Of a stretch of DNA of 34,716 nucleotides, positions 1-7,482 are shown in pieces (positions within the stretch are counted from its first letter, which is position 1; the number at the start of each line of letters is the position of its first letter). The stretch covers positions 1,021,036 to 1,055,751 of the forward strand of contig NZ_JAEAMR010000007.1 in the NCBI RefSeq assembly GCF_015999245.1, in the 5' to 3' direction. Under the pieces are notes generated by a model, which saw nothing but the letters and a program-made list of their open reading frames with translations, ran no database searches and had not been told where the DNA came from. Position numbers and translations under genes: made by a program. This stretch comes from Streptomyces sp. AV19. GTDB lineage: Bacteria > Actinomycetota > Actinomycetes > Streptomycetales > Streptomycetaceae.

Positions 1-357
1 CTCCAGGGCGTTGAGCGTCGGCAGCAGGTTGAACGCCTGGAAGATAAAGCCGATCTTGTCCCGGCGGAGCTGGGTGAGCTTCTTGTCGTTGAGCCCCGTC
101 AGCTCCACGTCGCCGATCCGGGCCGAGCCGCCGGAGACGGTGTCGAGGCCTGCCATGCAGTGCATCAGCGTGGACTTGCCGGAGCCCGAGGGGCCCATGA
201 TCGCGGTGAACTCGGCGCGGCGGAACTCGACGGAGACGGAGTCCAGGGCGACCACCTGGGTCTCGCCCTGGCCGTAGACCTTGGTCAGGTCCGTCGCCAC
301 GGCCGCGGGGGCCGCGGTGCGGACGGCGGTCGGGGCGCCGTAGGGGCTGGTGGTCAC
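1..357 (-). CDS. ABC transporter ATP-binding protein, MacB/LolD type (3' part outside window)
   Basis: Nucleotide-binding subunit of an ABC transporter of the MacB/LolD/FtsE class, which normally pairs with an FtsX/MacB-like permease in the membrane. Only the first 119 residues are in the window. Visible are the Walker A motif GPSGSGKST at residues 55-63 and the Q-loop in FIFQAFNLLPTLNALE at about 104-119, both typical of this class. The signature motif, Walker B and switch His lie beyond the left edge. The GTG start at 357 is chosen because AGGAG lies 8 nt upstream on the minus strand. The first 20 residues are an Ala-rich extension before the usual start of the domain. The partner permease would be expected further left. 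The substrate is unknown. The family assignment is strong, the subfamily less so. Confidence 0.93.
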   Translation of the reverse strand, partial: MTTSPYGAPTAVRTAAPAAVATDLTKVYGQGETQVVALDSVSVEFRRAEFTAIMGPSGSGKSTLMHCMAGLDTVSGGSARIGDVELTGLNDKKLTQLRRDKIGFIFQAFNLLPTLNALE

Positions 358-781
358 GGGACGTACTCCTTGATCGGGACGGTGGAACCGGGAAGGTGCT
401 TCCATCGTCCTGTCCCTGTGCAGCCCCGGGATCAGCCCTGGTTCCCGTTCTCGGGGCAGACTCCAGAGGTACGGCCGGGGGGTGCCGTCATCCTCGGGTA
501 TGAGCCGCTCCCCTGCCGGGGAGGCGGGATCGCGGCTGCCGGGGGAGGCGAGATTGCGACAATTACCGGAAGGGGGCCGGTGGGGGCCATGAGGAGGGTG
601 GATCGGCCTCTGGCATGTGCCGAAGGGGCCCGTTCCGCACTGATGAGCGCTAAGTTGCCCATAAAATAAGACAACCTCTGGTCAGCGTTCCGCTGTTTGG
701 GGGGCGCCACCCGGATAGGCTCATCCTGTTCTCCTCGAGGGAACCCGCGCGCGCGTCCCCGCACGTGCGGCCCGAGGGCCC
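358..781. other. Divergent intergenic region between the ABC ATPase gene and the bldA tRNA
   Basis: 424 bp with no convincing protein gene; the reading frames here have no ribosome-binding site and a composition unlike the neighbouring genes. It must hold the promoter of the leftward ABC gene (near 361-450) and that of the rightward tRNA. For the tRNA the only sequence resembling a -10 box is TAGGCT at 716-721, without a good -35 partner, so I do not call a promoter. An AT-richer patch at about 650-670 stands out from the surrounding GC-rich DNA and could be a promoter or protein-binding site. Confidence 0.5.
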
Positions 782-864
782 GCCCGGATGGTGGAATGCA
801 GACACGGCGAGCTTAAACCTCGCTGGCCCTTCGGGCCGTGCCGGTTCGAGTCCGGCTCCGGGCA
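782..864 (+). tRNA. bldA: tRNA-Leu (anticodon UAA), the bldA tRNA
   Basis: Complete class II tRNA cloverleaf. The acceptor stem pairs GCCCGGA (782-788) with TCCGGGC (857-863), with discriminator A864. The anticodon stem is GCGAG (807-811) with CTCGC (819-823), enclosing the loop CTTAAAC with anticodon TAA at 814-816. The long variable arm is GGCCC-TTC-GGGCC (825-837). The T arm is GCCGG-TTCGAGT-CCGGC (840-856). A long variable arm plus a UAA anticodon identifies leucine and the codon UUA. In Streptomyces this tRNA is bldA, needed for translation of the rare TTA codons found in developmental and antibiotic-regulatory genes. CCA is not encoded: CAC follows the discriminator. The identification is near certain from the structure. 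Confidence 0.97.
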
Positions 865-900
865 CACCCCGCTCATCGCCGCGGGCTCAGGGATGTCCGC

Positions 901-1500
901 TCAGTGCTGCCGCCGTGCGGCCCCGCTCGCCAGGCCGAAGAGCTGCTTGAGCGCGGCGAAGCCGCTCTCGCGGTCCACCAGGCCGTTGAGGCTGTGCAGG
1001 GTGTTCACCCCGACGCCGGTGCCGAAGACGACGGTCGCCAGGTCCTTGGCGTCCGGCAGTCCGGGGTGCCGCGCGACGATCCGCTCCAGATAGCCGACCC
1101 AGAGCGCGCGTGTGCGTTCGTAACCGCGCACATACGCGTCGCGGAGCGGGCCCTCGGACCGCATCACCTCCGGCAGCACGGTCACGAAGACCCGGCCGCA
1201 GCGGGTGTCGATCACGGCCAGGTGGACGTCGACGAGGAGGTCGAAGGAGAGCGGGCCGGACTCCGGCACCCGGCGCCCGTACTCCTCGGCGGCCGTGCGG
1301 AAGGCGTGCTCGATGACCTCGACGATCAGCCCGTCCTTCGAGCCGAAGTGCCAGGCGACCGAGCCGCGGCTGATGCCGGCCCGCTCGGCGACGGCCTGCA
1401 CGGAGGCGGCCCGCAGACCGGCCTCGGCCACCAGCTCCGTGGCGGCCTCCAGCAGACGGCGGCGGCTCTCCCGGGCGGACTCCTCGCGACGACCGGCCAT
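901..1500 (-). CDS. TetR/AcrR family transcriptional regulator
   Basis: 199-residue TetR-type repressor. The N-terminal helix-turn-helix spans about residues 30-55, with AERAGISRGSVAWHFGSKDG as the conserved recognition-helix region. The remaining 140 residues form the ligand-binding and dimerisation domain, with no recognisable ligand signature. The ATG at 1500 has GGAAG 10 nt upstream. The gene is divergent from the FAH-thiolase-ligase-cyclase operon starting at 1717, and the 216-bp region between them holds a promoter overlapped by an inverted repeat (1573-1615). By the usual logic of divergent TetR genes it probably represses that operon and is relieved by a pathway acyl-CoA or acid. That role is inferred; family membership is clear from sequence. 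Confidence 0.93.
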   Translation of the reverse strand: MAGRREESARESRRRLLEAATELVAEAGLRAASVQAVAERAGISRGSVAWHFGSKDGLIVEVIEHAFRTAAEEYGRRVPESGPLSFDLLVDVHLAVIDTRCGRVFVTVLPEVMRSEGPLRDAYVRGYERTRALWVGYLERIVARHPGLPDAKDLATVVFGTGVGVNTLHSLNGLVDRESGFAALKQLFGLASGAARRQH

Positions 1501-1572
1501 GCCGGCGATTCTTCCACAGCGCGTGCCGCCGTAACCGGGCCGTGCGCCGAAAACTGATCATGTGCATGTCTC

Positions 1573-1615
1573 TTGACTGCCTATGACGGGCGCTCAACGA
1601 TTGGACCACCGTCCA
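1573..1615 (+). promoter_or_regulatory. Candidate promoter and overlapping TetR operator of the catabolic operon
   Basis: TTGACT at 1573-1578 matches a sigma-70-like -35 box in 5 of 6 positions. It lies 17 nt before AACGAT (1596-1601), a weak -10. Immediately downstream, TGGAC-CACC-GTCCA (1602-1615) is a perfect inverted repeat with 5-bp arms that would cover the transcription start. This suits a repressor site for the divergent TetR gene. The leader to the ATG at 1717 would be about 110 nt. The call rests on position and symmetry only. Confidence 0.45.
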
Positions 1616-1716
1616 GCGAACCGGTGGGCAAGCCCGGTGCCGCCGGCCGCGCGTCCATGTGCCCCCCTTGTTCCAAGGCTCCTTCCCAGTCGCCGACCGC
1701 ACGATGAGGAGACGCC

Positions 1717-2721
1717 ATGCGCCTGGTCACCTTCGAGAAGCCCAGCCATAGTCCGCGCCTCGGAGCGCTGCTCGACGACGACGCGGTCGTCCTCGACCTC
1801 GCCGCCGCCGCTCCGGGCGACAGCGCCTTCGCCTCCATGCAGGCCCTGATCGATGCCGGGGAGGGCGGACTCGACCGCGCCCGCGAGCTCTGTGCGCGGC
1901 GCCCCGGCGGAGCGCTCCACTCCCGCGCCGGCGTCCGGCTGCGCGCGCCTCTGCCGCGCCCCGCCCGGCTGCGCGACTGCGGGCTGTTCATCGCCCATCT
2001 CGTGGACGGGCTGAGGGAGCTGGCCCGGCGCATGGCGGCGACCGCGGCCGATCCCGCGGCCAGGTTCGAGGAGCTCATGGCCAGCGGCAAGTTCGACCTC
2101 AACCCGCTGTTCCGCGAGCGCGTCCTGTACTACACCGGCGACCATCTCTCGGTCAGCGGGCCCGAGGACGAGATCACGGCCCCCGCCGGTTCGGCCGAGC
2201 TGGACTACGAGCTGGAGTTCGCGGCCGTCATCGGCCGTACGGCCCGGGGCGTGAAGCCCGACGCGGCCCGCGAGCACATCTTCGGCTACACGGTCTTCAA
2301 CGACTGGAGTGCCCGCGACATCCAGGCCATGATCATGCCGGCGGGCGCCGGACCGTGCGAGGGCAAGGACTTCGCGGACTCGAACACGCTCGGGCCGTGC
2401 ATCGTCACCCGTGACGAGCTCCCCGACCCGTACTCCCTCACGATGACCGCCCGGGTCAACGGCGAGGAGTGGTCGCGCGGCACCACGGACGGCATGCACC
2501 ACACCTACGAGGACGCCGTCGTCCACCTCAGCAGGGACCGTGCGATACAGGCCGGGGACGTGCTCGGATCCGGAACTGTCCCTTCCGGAACGGGTTTCGA
2601 CCTCGGGAAGCGGCTGCGGGACGGGGACACCGTCGAGCTGGAGATCGAGGGCATCGGCATCCTGCGCAACCGCGTCCGCATCCCCGCCGGCAACGGCGGT
2701 GCCGCACAGGGCAGCTCATGA
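1717..2721 (+). CDS. Fumarylacetoacetate hydrolase (FAH) family protein
   Basis: 334 residues. FAH-fold enzymes use a divalent metal to hydrolyse C-C bonds next to carbonyls, or act as decarboxylases, hydratases or isomerases on related keto-acids. The N-terminal 100 residues are the variable cap region; the FAH domain runs from about 130 to 328. ELDYELEF (161-168) carries the metal-binding acidic residues and GYTVFNDWSARD (190-201) is the family signature, followed by the conserved KDFADSNTLGPCIV stretch. The ATG at 1717 has GAGGAG 5 nt upstream. It is first in a four-gene operon, and its stop overlaps the next ATG (ATGA), so the two are translationally coupled. The context suggests cleavage of a ring-opened or beta-keto intermediate. 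The exact reaction cannot be read from sequence. Confidence 0.92.
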   Translation: MRLVTFEKPSHSPRLGALLDDDAVVLDLAAAAPGDSAFASMQALIDAGEGGLDRARELCARRPGGALHSRAGVRLRAPLPRPARLRDCGLFIAHLVDGLRELARRMAATAADPAARFEELMASGKFDLNPLFRERVLYYTGDHLSVSGPEDEITAPAGSAELDYELEFAAVIGRTARGVKPDAAREHIFGYTVFNDWSARDIQAMIMPAGAGPCEGKDFADSNTLGPCIVTRDELPDPYSLTMTARVNGEEWSRGTTDGMHHTYEDAVVHLSRDRAIQAGDVLGSGTVPSGTGFDLGKRLRDGDTVELEIEGIGILRNRVRIPAGNGGAAQGSS

Positions 2722-3947
2722 CCGACGCGTATGTGCTCGGCGTGGGCCGCACCCCATACGGCAGGTTCCCGGACCGGAGCGTCGGCTCGCTCGCCGGCGA
2801 GGCGCTCGCGCTGTGCCTCACGGACGCCGGCGTCGAACCGGGCGCCATCGGCGGGGTGTTCTTCGCCAACGCGGCGCAGGGCGCCCTGGAGGGCCAGCAC
2901 CTCATCCGGGGCCAGGCCGCCCTGCGCGCGCACGGCATCGAGGGCGTCCCGGTCGTCAACGTCGAGAACGCCTGCGCCAGTGGCGGCACCGCCCTCCACC
3001 TCGCCACCACCGCCGTACGCGCCGGGGAACTGGACATCGCGCTCGCCCTGGGCGCCGAGAAGATGTACGGCGCCGACGCGGACCGTACCCGCGAGGCGTT
3101 CCTCGGCGGCATGGACGTGGCCCGCTGGGAGACCGAACTCAAGGCGCTGCGGGAGGCGGCGGGCGCGGAGCCGGCGCCGGAGGGCAGGCGTTCGGTCTTC
3201 ATGGACGTCTACGCGGCGCTCGCCGCGCACTACATGCGGCGTCACCCCGGCTGCACGCCCCGCCGGCTCGCCGCCGTCACCGCCAAGAACCGGCGGCACG
3301 GCTCCCTCAACCCCCGCGCCGCGCACCGCACTCCGCTGACCGTGGACGAGGTGCTGGACCAGCCGGTGATCGTGGCGCCGCTGACCCGGGCGATGTGCGC
3401 GACGATGGGCGACGGCGCCGCGGCCGCCCTCGTCTGCTCCCCGGCGGCCGCCCGCCGGCTGGGTACCCGCCGGGCCGTACGCATCCGCGCGAGCGTCGTC
3501 GCCTCCGGCACGGGACGGCCGCTGGGCGACGACACGCGGCAGATCACCCGGCTGGCGTCCGGTGCCGCCTACGAACGCGCCGGACTGGGCCCCTCGGACA
3601 TCTCGCTCGCCGAGGTCCACGACGCGACCGCGATCGGCGAGGTCCTGCAGGTCGAGGCCCTCGGGCTGATCGGCGCGGGCGACGGCGCGGCGGCGGCCGA
3701 GCGCGGGGAGACGGCGCTGGGCGGCCGGCTCCCGGTGAACACCTCCGGCGGTCTGGAGTGCAACGGCCACCCCGTCGGGGCCACCGGCATCGGCCAGGTC
3801 CACGAGCTCGTCACCCAGCTGCGCGGCGAGGCCGGGGACCGCCAAGTGCCCGGCGCCCGCATCGGACTGGCCGAGAACGGCGGCGGATTCCTCGGGTACG
3901 AGGAGGCGGCCGCGGCCGTCGTCGTCCTGGAGGGGATGACCAGGTGA
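2718..3947 (+). CDS. SCP2-type thiolase family protein
   Basis: 409 residues with the thiolase fold, in the lipid-transfer/SCP2-like branch rather than the FadA branch. The nucleophilic Cys is C86 in NVENACASGG. The active-site His residues are H301 (EVHDATAIGE) and H351 (CNGHPVGATG). The second Cys found near the C-terminus of classical thiolases is missing: the equivalent loop reads LAENGGG. This is typical of the SCP2-like subgroup, so the direction of reaction (thiolytic cleavage or another C-C bond step) is uncertain. The ATG at 2718 overlaps the upstream stop by 4 bp. The 3' end overlaps the GTG of the ligase gene by 4 bp, so the operon is coupled throughout. It likely acts on the CoA ester made by the downstream ligase. 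Confidence 0.9.
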   Translation: MTDAYVLGVGRTPYGRFPDRSVGSLAGEALALCLTDAGVEPGAIGGVFFANAAQGALEGQHLIRGQAALRAHGIEGVPVVNVENACASGGTALHLATTAVRAGELDIALALGAEKMYGADADRTREAFLGGMDVARWETELKALREAAGAEPAPEGRRSVFMDVYAALAAHYMRRHPGCTPRRLAAVTAKNRRHGSLNPRAAHRTPLTVDEVLDQPVIVAPLTRAMCATMGDGAAAALVCSPAAARRLGTRRAVRIRASVVASGTGRPLGDDTRQITRLASGAAYERAGLGPSDISLAEVHDATAIGEVLQVEALGLIGAGDGAAAAERGETALGGRLPVNTSGGLECNGHPVGATGIGQVHELVTQLRGEAGDRQVPGARIGLAENGGGFLGYEEAAAAVVVLEGMTR

Positions 3948-5461
3948 ACATCGCCGACCTGCTGGACGAGGCCGCCGCACGCACCCCCGGCGCACCGGCG
4001 GTGTGCGAGGGCGCCGCGGTCGTACACGACTACGGCGAACTCGCCGCGCGCTCCCGGGCGATCGGTGCCGCGCTCCTTGGGGAGCACGGCGCACGGCCCG
4101 GCGACCGGATCGCGCTGGCCATGCGGAACACCCCGCTCTATCCGGAGGTCCTCTTCGGCGCGTGGTGGGCCGGGCTCGTGGCCGTACCGATGAACGCCCG
4201 CCTGCACCCGAAGGAGTTCGCGGTCCTCGCCGGGGACTGCGGGGCCCGCGTCTGTGTGGCCACGGACGAGCTGACCGGTCCGCTGCGCGACCACGGCCTC
4301 GGGGTGCGGCTGGTCGGCGCGGCGGAGCTGGCGGCGGCCGGACCGGTGCCCGCCGGGCCGCCCGCGGCGGTGGCGCCCGGCGATCCGGCCTGGCTGTTCT
4401 ACACCAGCGGGACGACCGGCCGCTCCAAGGGCGCCGTCCTCACCCACCGCAATCTGCGGGCCGCCACGGACAGCGCGCTCGCCGACATCGGCACCGGCGT
4501 GGACGCGTCCTTCCTCCACATCGCCCCGATGTCCCACGCGGGCGGCCTCTTCGGGCTCGCCCACGTCGCCCGGTCCCGCGCCCAGGTCTTCCCCCGGGGA
4601 GGCGTGGTCGACGCGGAGACCCTCGGCGAGGCGATGCGCGCCTTCGGCCCGGTGTCCTTCTTCGCCGTGCCCACGATCCTGCGCCGCCTGCTCGACCCGG
4701 CCCTGCTGCCGGACGAGCCGGCCGGCCTGGTGCACCGCATCCTCTACGGCGGCGCCCCGATGTACGCCGAGGACCTGCGGCAGGTCATCGCCCGCTTCGG
4801 CCCCGGGCGCCTCTGGCAGGGGTACGGACAGGGCGAGTCGCCCGGCACGATCACGTATCTGCCGCCGGAGGACCACGCGGCCACGGCCGGTTCCCGGCTG
4901 GAGAGCGTGGGGCGGGCGCGTACCGGTGTGGAGGTGCGGGTCGTGGACCAGGACGACACGGACGTACCGGCCGGCACCGTCGGCGAGGTGATCGTCCGGG
5001 GCGACACCGTGATGGCTGGCTACTGGAACGATCCCGCGGCCACCGCCCGTACCCTGCGCGGCGGTTGGCTGCACACCGGCGACCTCGGACGGTTCGACGA
5101 GCGGGGATATCTCACCCTCGTCGACCGGGCCAAGGACCTGATCATCGCCGGGGGTTCCAACATCTACCCCCGCGAGGTGGAAGAGGTGCTGCTGCGCCAC
5201 CCCTCGGTCGCCGAGGCCGCCGTCGTCGGTGCCCCCGACCCCGAGTGGGGCGAACTGCCCGCCGCCTTCGTGGTGTCCGCCCCCGGGCGGACCGTGACGG
5301 CGGCGGACCTGGAGGACCACTGCCTCGGGCAGATGGCGCGCTACAAGCGGCCCCGCCGCTACGAGTTCGTCGCCGCCCTGCCCAAGAGCTCCTACGGAAA
5401 GGTGCTGAAGACGGAACTGAGGGGGCTGCTCGGCCAGCCCCGGCCGGACCACCCGGGCTGA
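3944..5461 (+). CDS. AMP-forming acyl-CoA ligase (ANL superfamily)
   Basis: 505-residue acid-CoA ligase that activates a carboxylic acid through an acyl-adenylate. The P-loop is YTSGTTGRSKG (153-163). The motif around YGQGESPGTITYLP, the hinge stretch LTLVDRAKDLIIAGGSNIYP and the C-terminal catalytic Lys K486 in PKSSYGK are all present, so the enzyme should be active. The length is usual for medium-chain or aromatic acyl-CoA ligases, without the extra insertions of long-chain FadD. The GTG at 3944 overlaps the thiolase stop (GTGA). The substrate is unknown; the operon suggests an acid later cut by the thiolase and FAH or cyclase enzymes. The Ala/Pro-rich stretch at about 128-146 is an ordinary loop. 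Confidence 0.93.
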   Translation: MNIADLLDEAAARTPGAPAVCEGAAVVHDYGELAARSRAIGAALLGEHGARPGDRIALAMRNTPLYPEVLFGAWWAGLVAVPMNARLHPKEFAVLAGDCGARVCVATDELTGPLRDHGLGVRLVGAAELAAAGPVPAGPPAAVAPGDPAWLFYTSGTTGRSKGAVLTHRNLRAATDSALADIGTGVDASFLHIAPMSHAGGLFGLAHVARSRAQVFPRGGVVDAETLGEAMRAFGPVSFFAVPTILRRLLDPALLPDEPAGLVHRILYGGAPMYAEDLRQVIARFGPGRLWQGYGQGESPGTITYLPPEDHAATAGSRLESVGRARTGVEVRVVDQDDTDVPAGTVGEVIVRGDTVMAGYWNDPAATARTLRGGWLHTGDLGRFDERGYLTLVDRAKDLIIAGGSNIYPREVEEVLLRHPSVAEAAVVGAPDPEWGELPAAFVVSAPGRTVTAADLEDHCLGQMARYKRPRRYEFVAALPKSSYGKVLKTELRGLLGQPRPDHPG

Positions 5462-5485
5462 CCGCCCGGGAGAAAACGAGACGCA

Positions 5486-6286
5486 ATGAGCCGCATCGTC
5501 GATCTGACATCCCCCATCGACCCGGACGACCTCAAGCACATACCCGCGAACATGCCCGACCTGGCCCAGGTCATCGCCCCCAAGGTCGACTACCAGACGC
5601 ACGACGTCTGGGGCCGGGAGCTCATGGTCGCGTCCTTCGGATGCGACCCCGACGATCTCCCGGGGCGCGAGGGCCCGGCCGGGGAGATCCTGCGCGAGAT
5701 CAGCACGCACTGCGGCACGCATGTGGACGCGCCGCTGCACAGCGGGCGGTTGTGCGAGGGCCGCCCGGCCCGGACCATCAGCGACGTCTCGCTGGAGGAG
5801 CTGTACCGGCCCGGCATGGTGCTGGACGTACGGCAGTGGGCGAGGCCCGGCGAGGCCATCTCCGTGGAAGCCCTGCGGAAGGCGGTCGAGGCCATCGGCC
5901 GGGACATCGAGCAGGGCGACGCGGTCCTGATCCGGACCGGCCAGGAGCGTTACGCGATCGGTGAGCCGCTGTACTTCAACTACCCCGGCATGTCGGGCGA
6001 GGGCACCCGCTATCTCACCGGCCGGGGCGCGACCGTCCTGGGCACGGACGCGATCGGCTGGGACCGCCCGATCCCCGCGATGCGCAGGGCGTACCAGGAG
6101 ACCGGCGACGCCCGGCACATCTGGGACGGGCACTACGCGATCCAGGACAAGGAGGCGCTGATCGTCCAGCAGTTGGTGAATCTGGCGGCGCTGCCGCCGA
6201 CGGGCTTCATGGTCGGTTTCTTCCCGCTGCGGCTGACGGGTACGAGCGCGTCGCCGGCGCGGGCGGTGGCCTTCGTCGACGACTGA
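5486..6286 (+). CDS. Cyclase family protein (kynurenine-formamidase-like metal hydrolase)
   Basis: 266 residues of the putative cyclase/KynB fold (PF04199 type). The metal-binding signature is intact: H75, H79, D81 and H85 within STHCGTHVDAPLHSG. Members hydrolyse amides or esters (N-formylkynurenine, isatin) or act in polyketide-related cyclisation. The ATG at 5486 lies 24 nt after the ligase stop, with a distant GGGAG and a weak purine run close by. As last gene of the operon it probably opens or closes a lactone, lactam or formamide intermediate. There are no kynurenine-pathway partners around it, so I do not call it kynB. A candidate terminator follows at 6338-6372. Confidence 0.88.
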   Translation: MSRIVDLTSPIDPDDLKHIPANMPDLAQVIAPKVDYQTHDVWGRELMVASFGCDPDDLPGREGPAGEILREISTHCGTHVDAPLHSGRLCEGRPARTISDVSLEELYRPGMVLDVRQWARPGEAISVEALRKAVEAIGRDIEQGDAVLIRTGQERYAIGEPLYFNYPGMSGEGTRYLTGRGATVLGTDAIGWDRPIPAMRRAYQETGDARHIWDGHYAIQDKEALIVQQLVNLAALPPTGFMVGFFPLRLTGTSASPARAVAFVDD

Positions 6287-6345
6287 GTCACGGAGCGAAC
6301 GACCGGGTCGCGGAAGGGGCATCGGGTCACGGAAGAGGTGTGCGG
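6287..6345 (+). repeat. Three imperfect 19-20 bp direct repeats
   Basis: Just after the cyclase stop, a unit beginning GTCACGGAGCG / GTCGCGGAAGG / GTCACGGAAGAGG recurs at 6287, 6307 and 6326. The second and third copies match in 14 of 16 bases over CGGGTCxCGGAAGxGG (6304-6319 and 6323-6338). This looks like local slippage duplication in non-coding DNA. Confidence 0.5.
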
Positions 6346-6372
6346 GCCCCAGAGGGCCGGGAGCCCGTACAC
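6338..6372. terminator. Candidate bidirectional terminator between convergent genes
   Basis: GTGTGCGGGC (6338-6347) pairs with GCCCGTACAC (6363-6372), one mismatch in 10 bp, around a 15-nt loop. It sits between the stop of the cyclase gene (+) and the stop of the membrane-protein gene (-), the expected place for a shared hairpin. There is no U-tract, which is common for actinobacterial terminators. Confidence 0.5.
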
Positions 6373-6382
6373 CTTCAGGGGA

Positions 6383-7450
6383 TCACGGGGCCGTGAGGGT
6401 GGCCTCCTGCTCCTTGCCGGTCTCCTCGGCGGCCGGCGCCGAGGGCGTCTTCGCCTCCGCGCGGCGGGCTCCGATCAGGAACAGCGCGAGCCCGCCGATC
6501 AGCCAGCCGGCCAGCACCAGCAGGGCCCGGAAGCTGCCGGAGCCGTCGAAGAAGGCCGTCGAGCGCAGCAGGGTGCCGCCGGCGCCCGGCGGCAGGAACT
6601 GTCCGAACGCGCCCCAGCCGGAAGGGAGCCACTCCGGCCCGGCGGCCAGGCCGGACAGCGGGTTGCCCAGGAGGATCATCATGGCCGCGCCCAGGCCGAG
6701 CCCGGCGCCGCCCAGCACGGAGTGCAGGCCCATGATGGTCAGGCAGGTGGCGGCGGTGCCGAAGGCGATGGCCAGCGAGATCAGCCCGTAGTTGCCGTCG
6801 GTGATGCCGAAGCCGTACTGGAGCAGCGCGCCGAGCGCGAAGCCGCCGAGCAGCGCGAAGCCGAGGGCGGTGGCGGCCCGCTGGGCGGGCTCGCGCAGCA
6901 GGATCACGATGGCCGCGGCGGCCAGGTAGCCGCCCAGCACCAGGGGCAGCGCGCCGGACGAGAGGCCGACGCCGTTGGGGTCGTCGTCCGTGGGCGGGTG
7001 CAGATCGTGCACGGCCACCGCGGAATCGGCGGCCGCCGGGTCGAGGGACTGGGCGAGGGCGCGCAGGGAGGCGGCGATCGACGGGCTGGCCGCGGTGGCG
7101 ATCAGGACCTCGGGCCTGGCACCCGGCTTGGTGCCGAGGACGACCGCGCCGTAGACGTCGCGGTCGTCGATCCGGTCGCGGGCCTCCTCGGCGTCCGCCA
7201 CCTTCCGGACGCTGAACGCCCCGGGCCTGGCCGCCGCCAGCTTCCCGGCGATCTGGTCGGCGGCCGGGCCGGGCCCGGCCACCGCGACCGGCACCTTGTG
7301 CGGGCCGGAGTTGATGGAGGGCAGGGCGAAGGCGGTGAGCATGACGACGAGCAGAGCGGTGAGGCCGACGATCAGCATCGGCACCTTGCGCCAGCCGCTG
7401 GCGGCCGGGGTCCCGGCGCCGTCTTCGGCGCCGGCAGGCTTGGTGGACAC
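6383..7450 (-). CDS. ABC-2/YhgE-like integral membrane protein with large extracytoplasmic domain
   Basis: 355 residues. TM1 is at about 24-43. A polar domain spans about 50-160. Five more hydrophobic segments follow at about 163-185, 193-212, 220-245, 250-272 and 322-345. This topology (one helix, exported domain, then a helix bundle) is that of ABC-2/YhgE-Pip/DUF3533-like membrane proteins, often drug- or lipid-related exporters partnered with a TetR gene. The ATG at 7450 lies 32 nt after the stop of the upstream tetR gene on the same strand, so the two form an operon. No ATPase gene is adjacent, so it either works alone or recruits one from elsewhere. The C-terminus is a charged Glu/Ala-rich tail. 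Substrate unknown. Confidence 0.8.
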   Translation of the reverse strand: MSTKPAGAEDGAGTPAASGWRKVPMLIVGLTALLVVMLTAFALPSINSGPHKVPVAVAGPGPAADQIAGKLAAARPGAFSVRKVADAEEARDRIDDRDVYGAVVLGTKPGARPEVLIATAASPSIAASLRALAQSLDPAAADSAVAVHDLHPPTDDDPNGVGLSSGALPLVLGGYLAAAAIVILLREPAQRAATALGFALLGGFALGALLQYGFGITDGNYGLISLAIAFGTAATCLTIMGLHSVLGGAGLGLGAAMMILLGNPLSGLAAGPEWLPSGWGAFGQFLPPGAGGTLLRSTAFFDGSGSFRALLVLAGWLIGGLALFLIGARRAEAKTPSAPAAEETGKEQEATLTAP

Positions 7451-7482
7451 GGCGGTTGTCTCTCTCTGTGGGGCGGACAGGG

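Noticed and set aside
2540..5461. Very long open frame (973 codons) across the thiolase and ligase genes
   Set aside because: Arg/Pro/Gly-rich shadow of the real genes in another frame, as expected at this GC content. The real frames carry intact enzyme motifs and overlapping start/stop codons.
5486..6286. Naming the cyclase-family protein as kynurenine formamidase (kynB)
   Set aside because: The metal motif is shared by the whole family, and no tryptophan-breakdown genes are adjacent.
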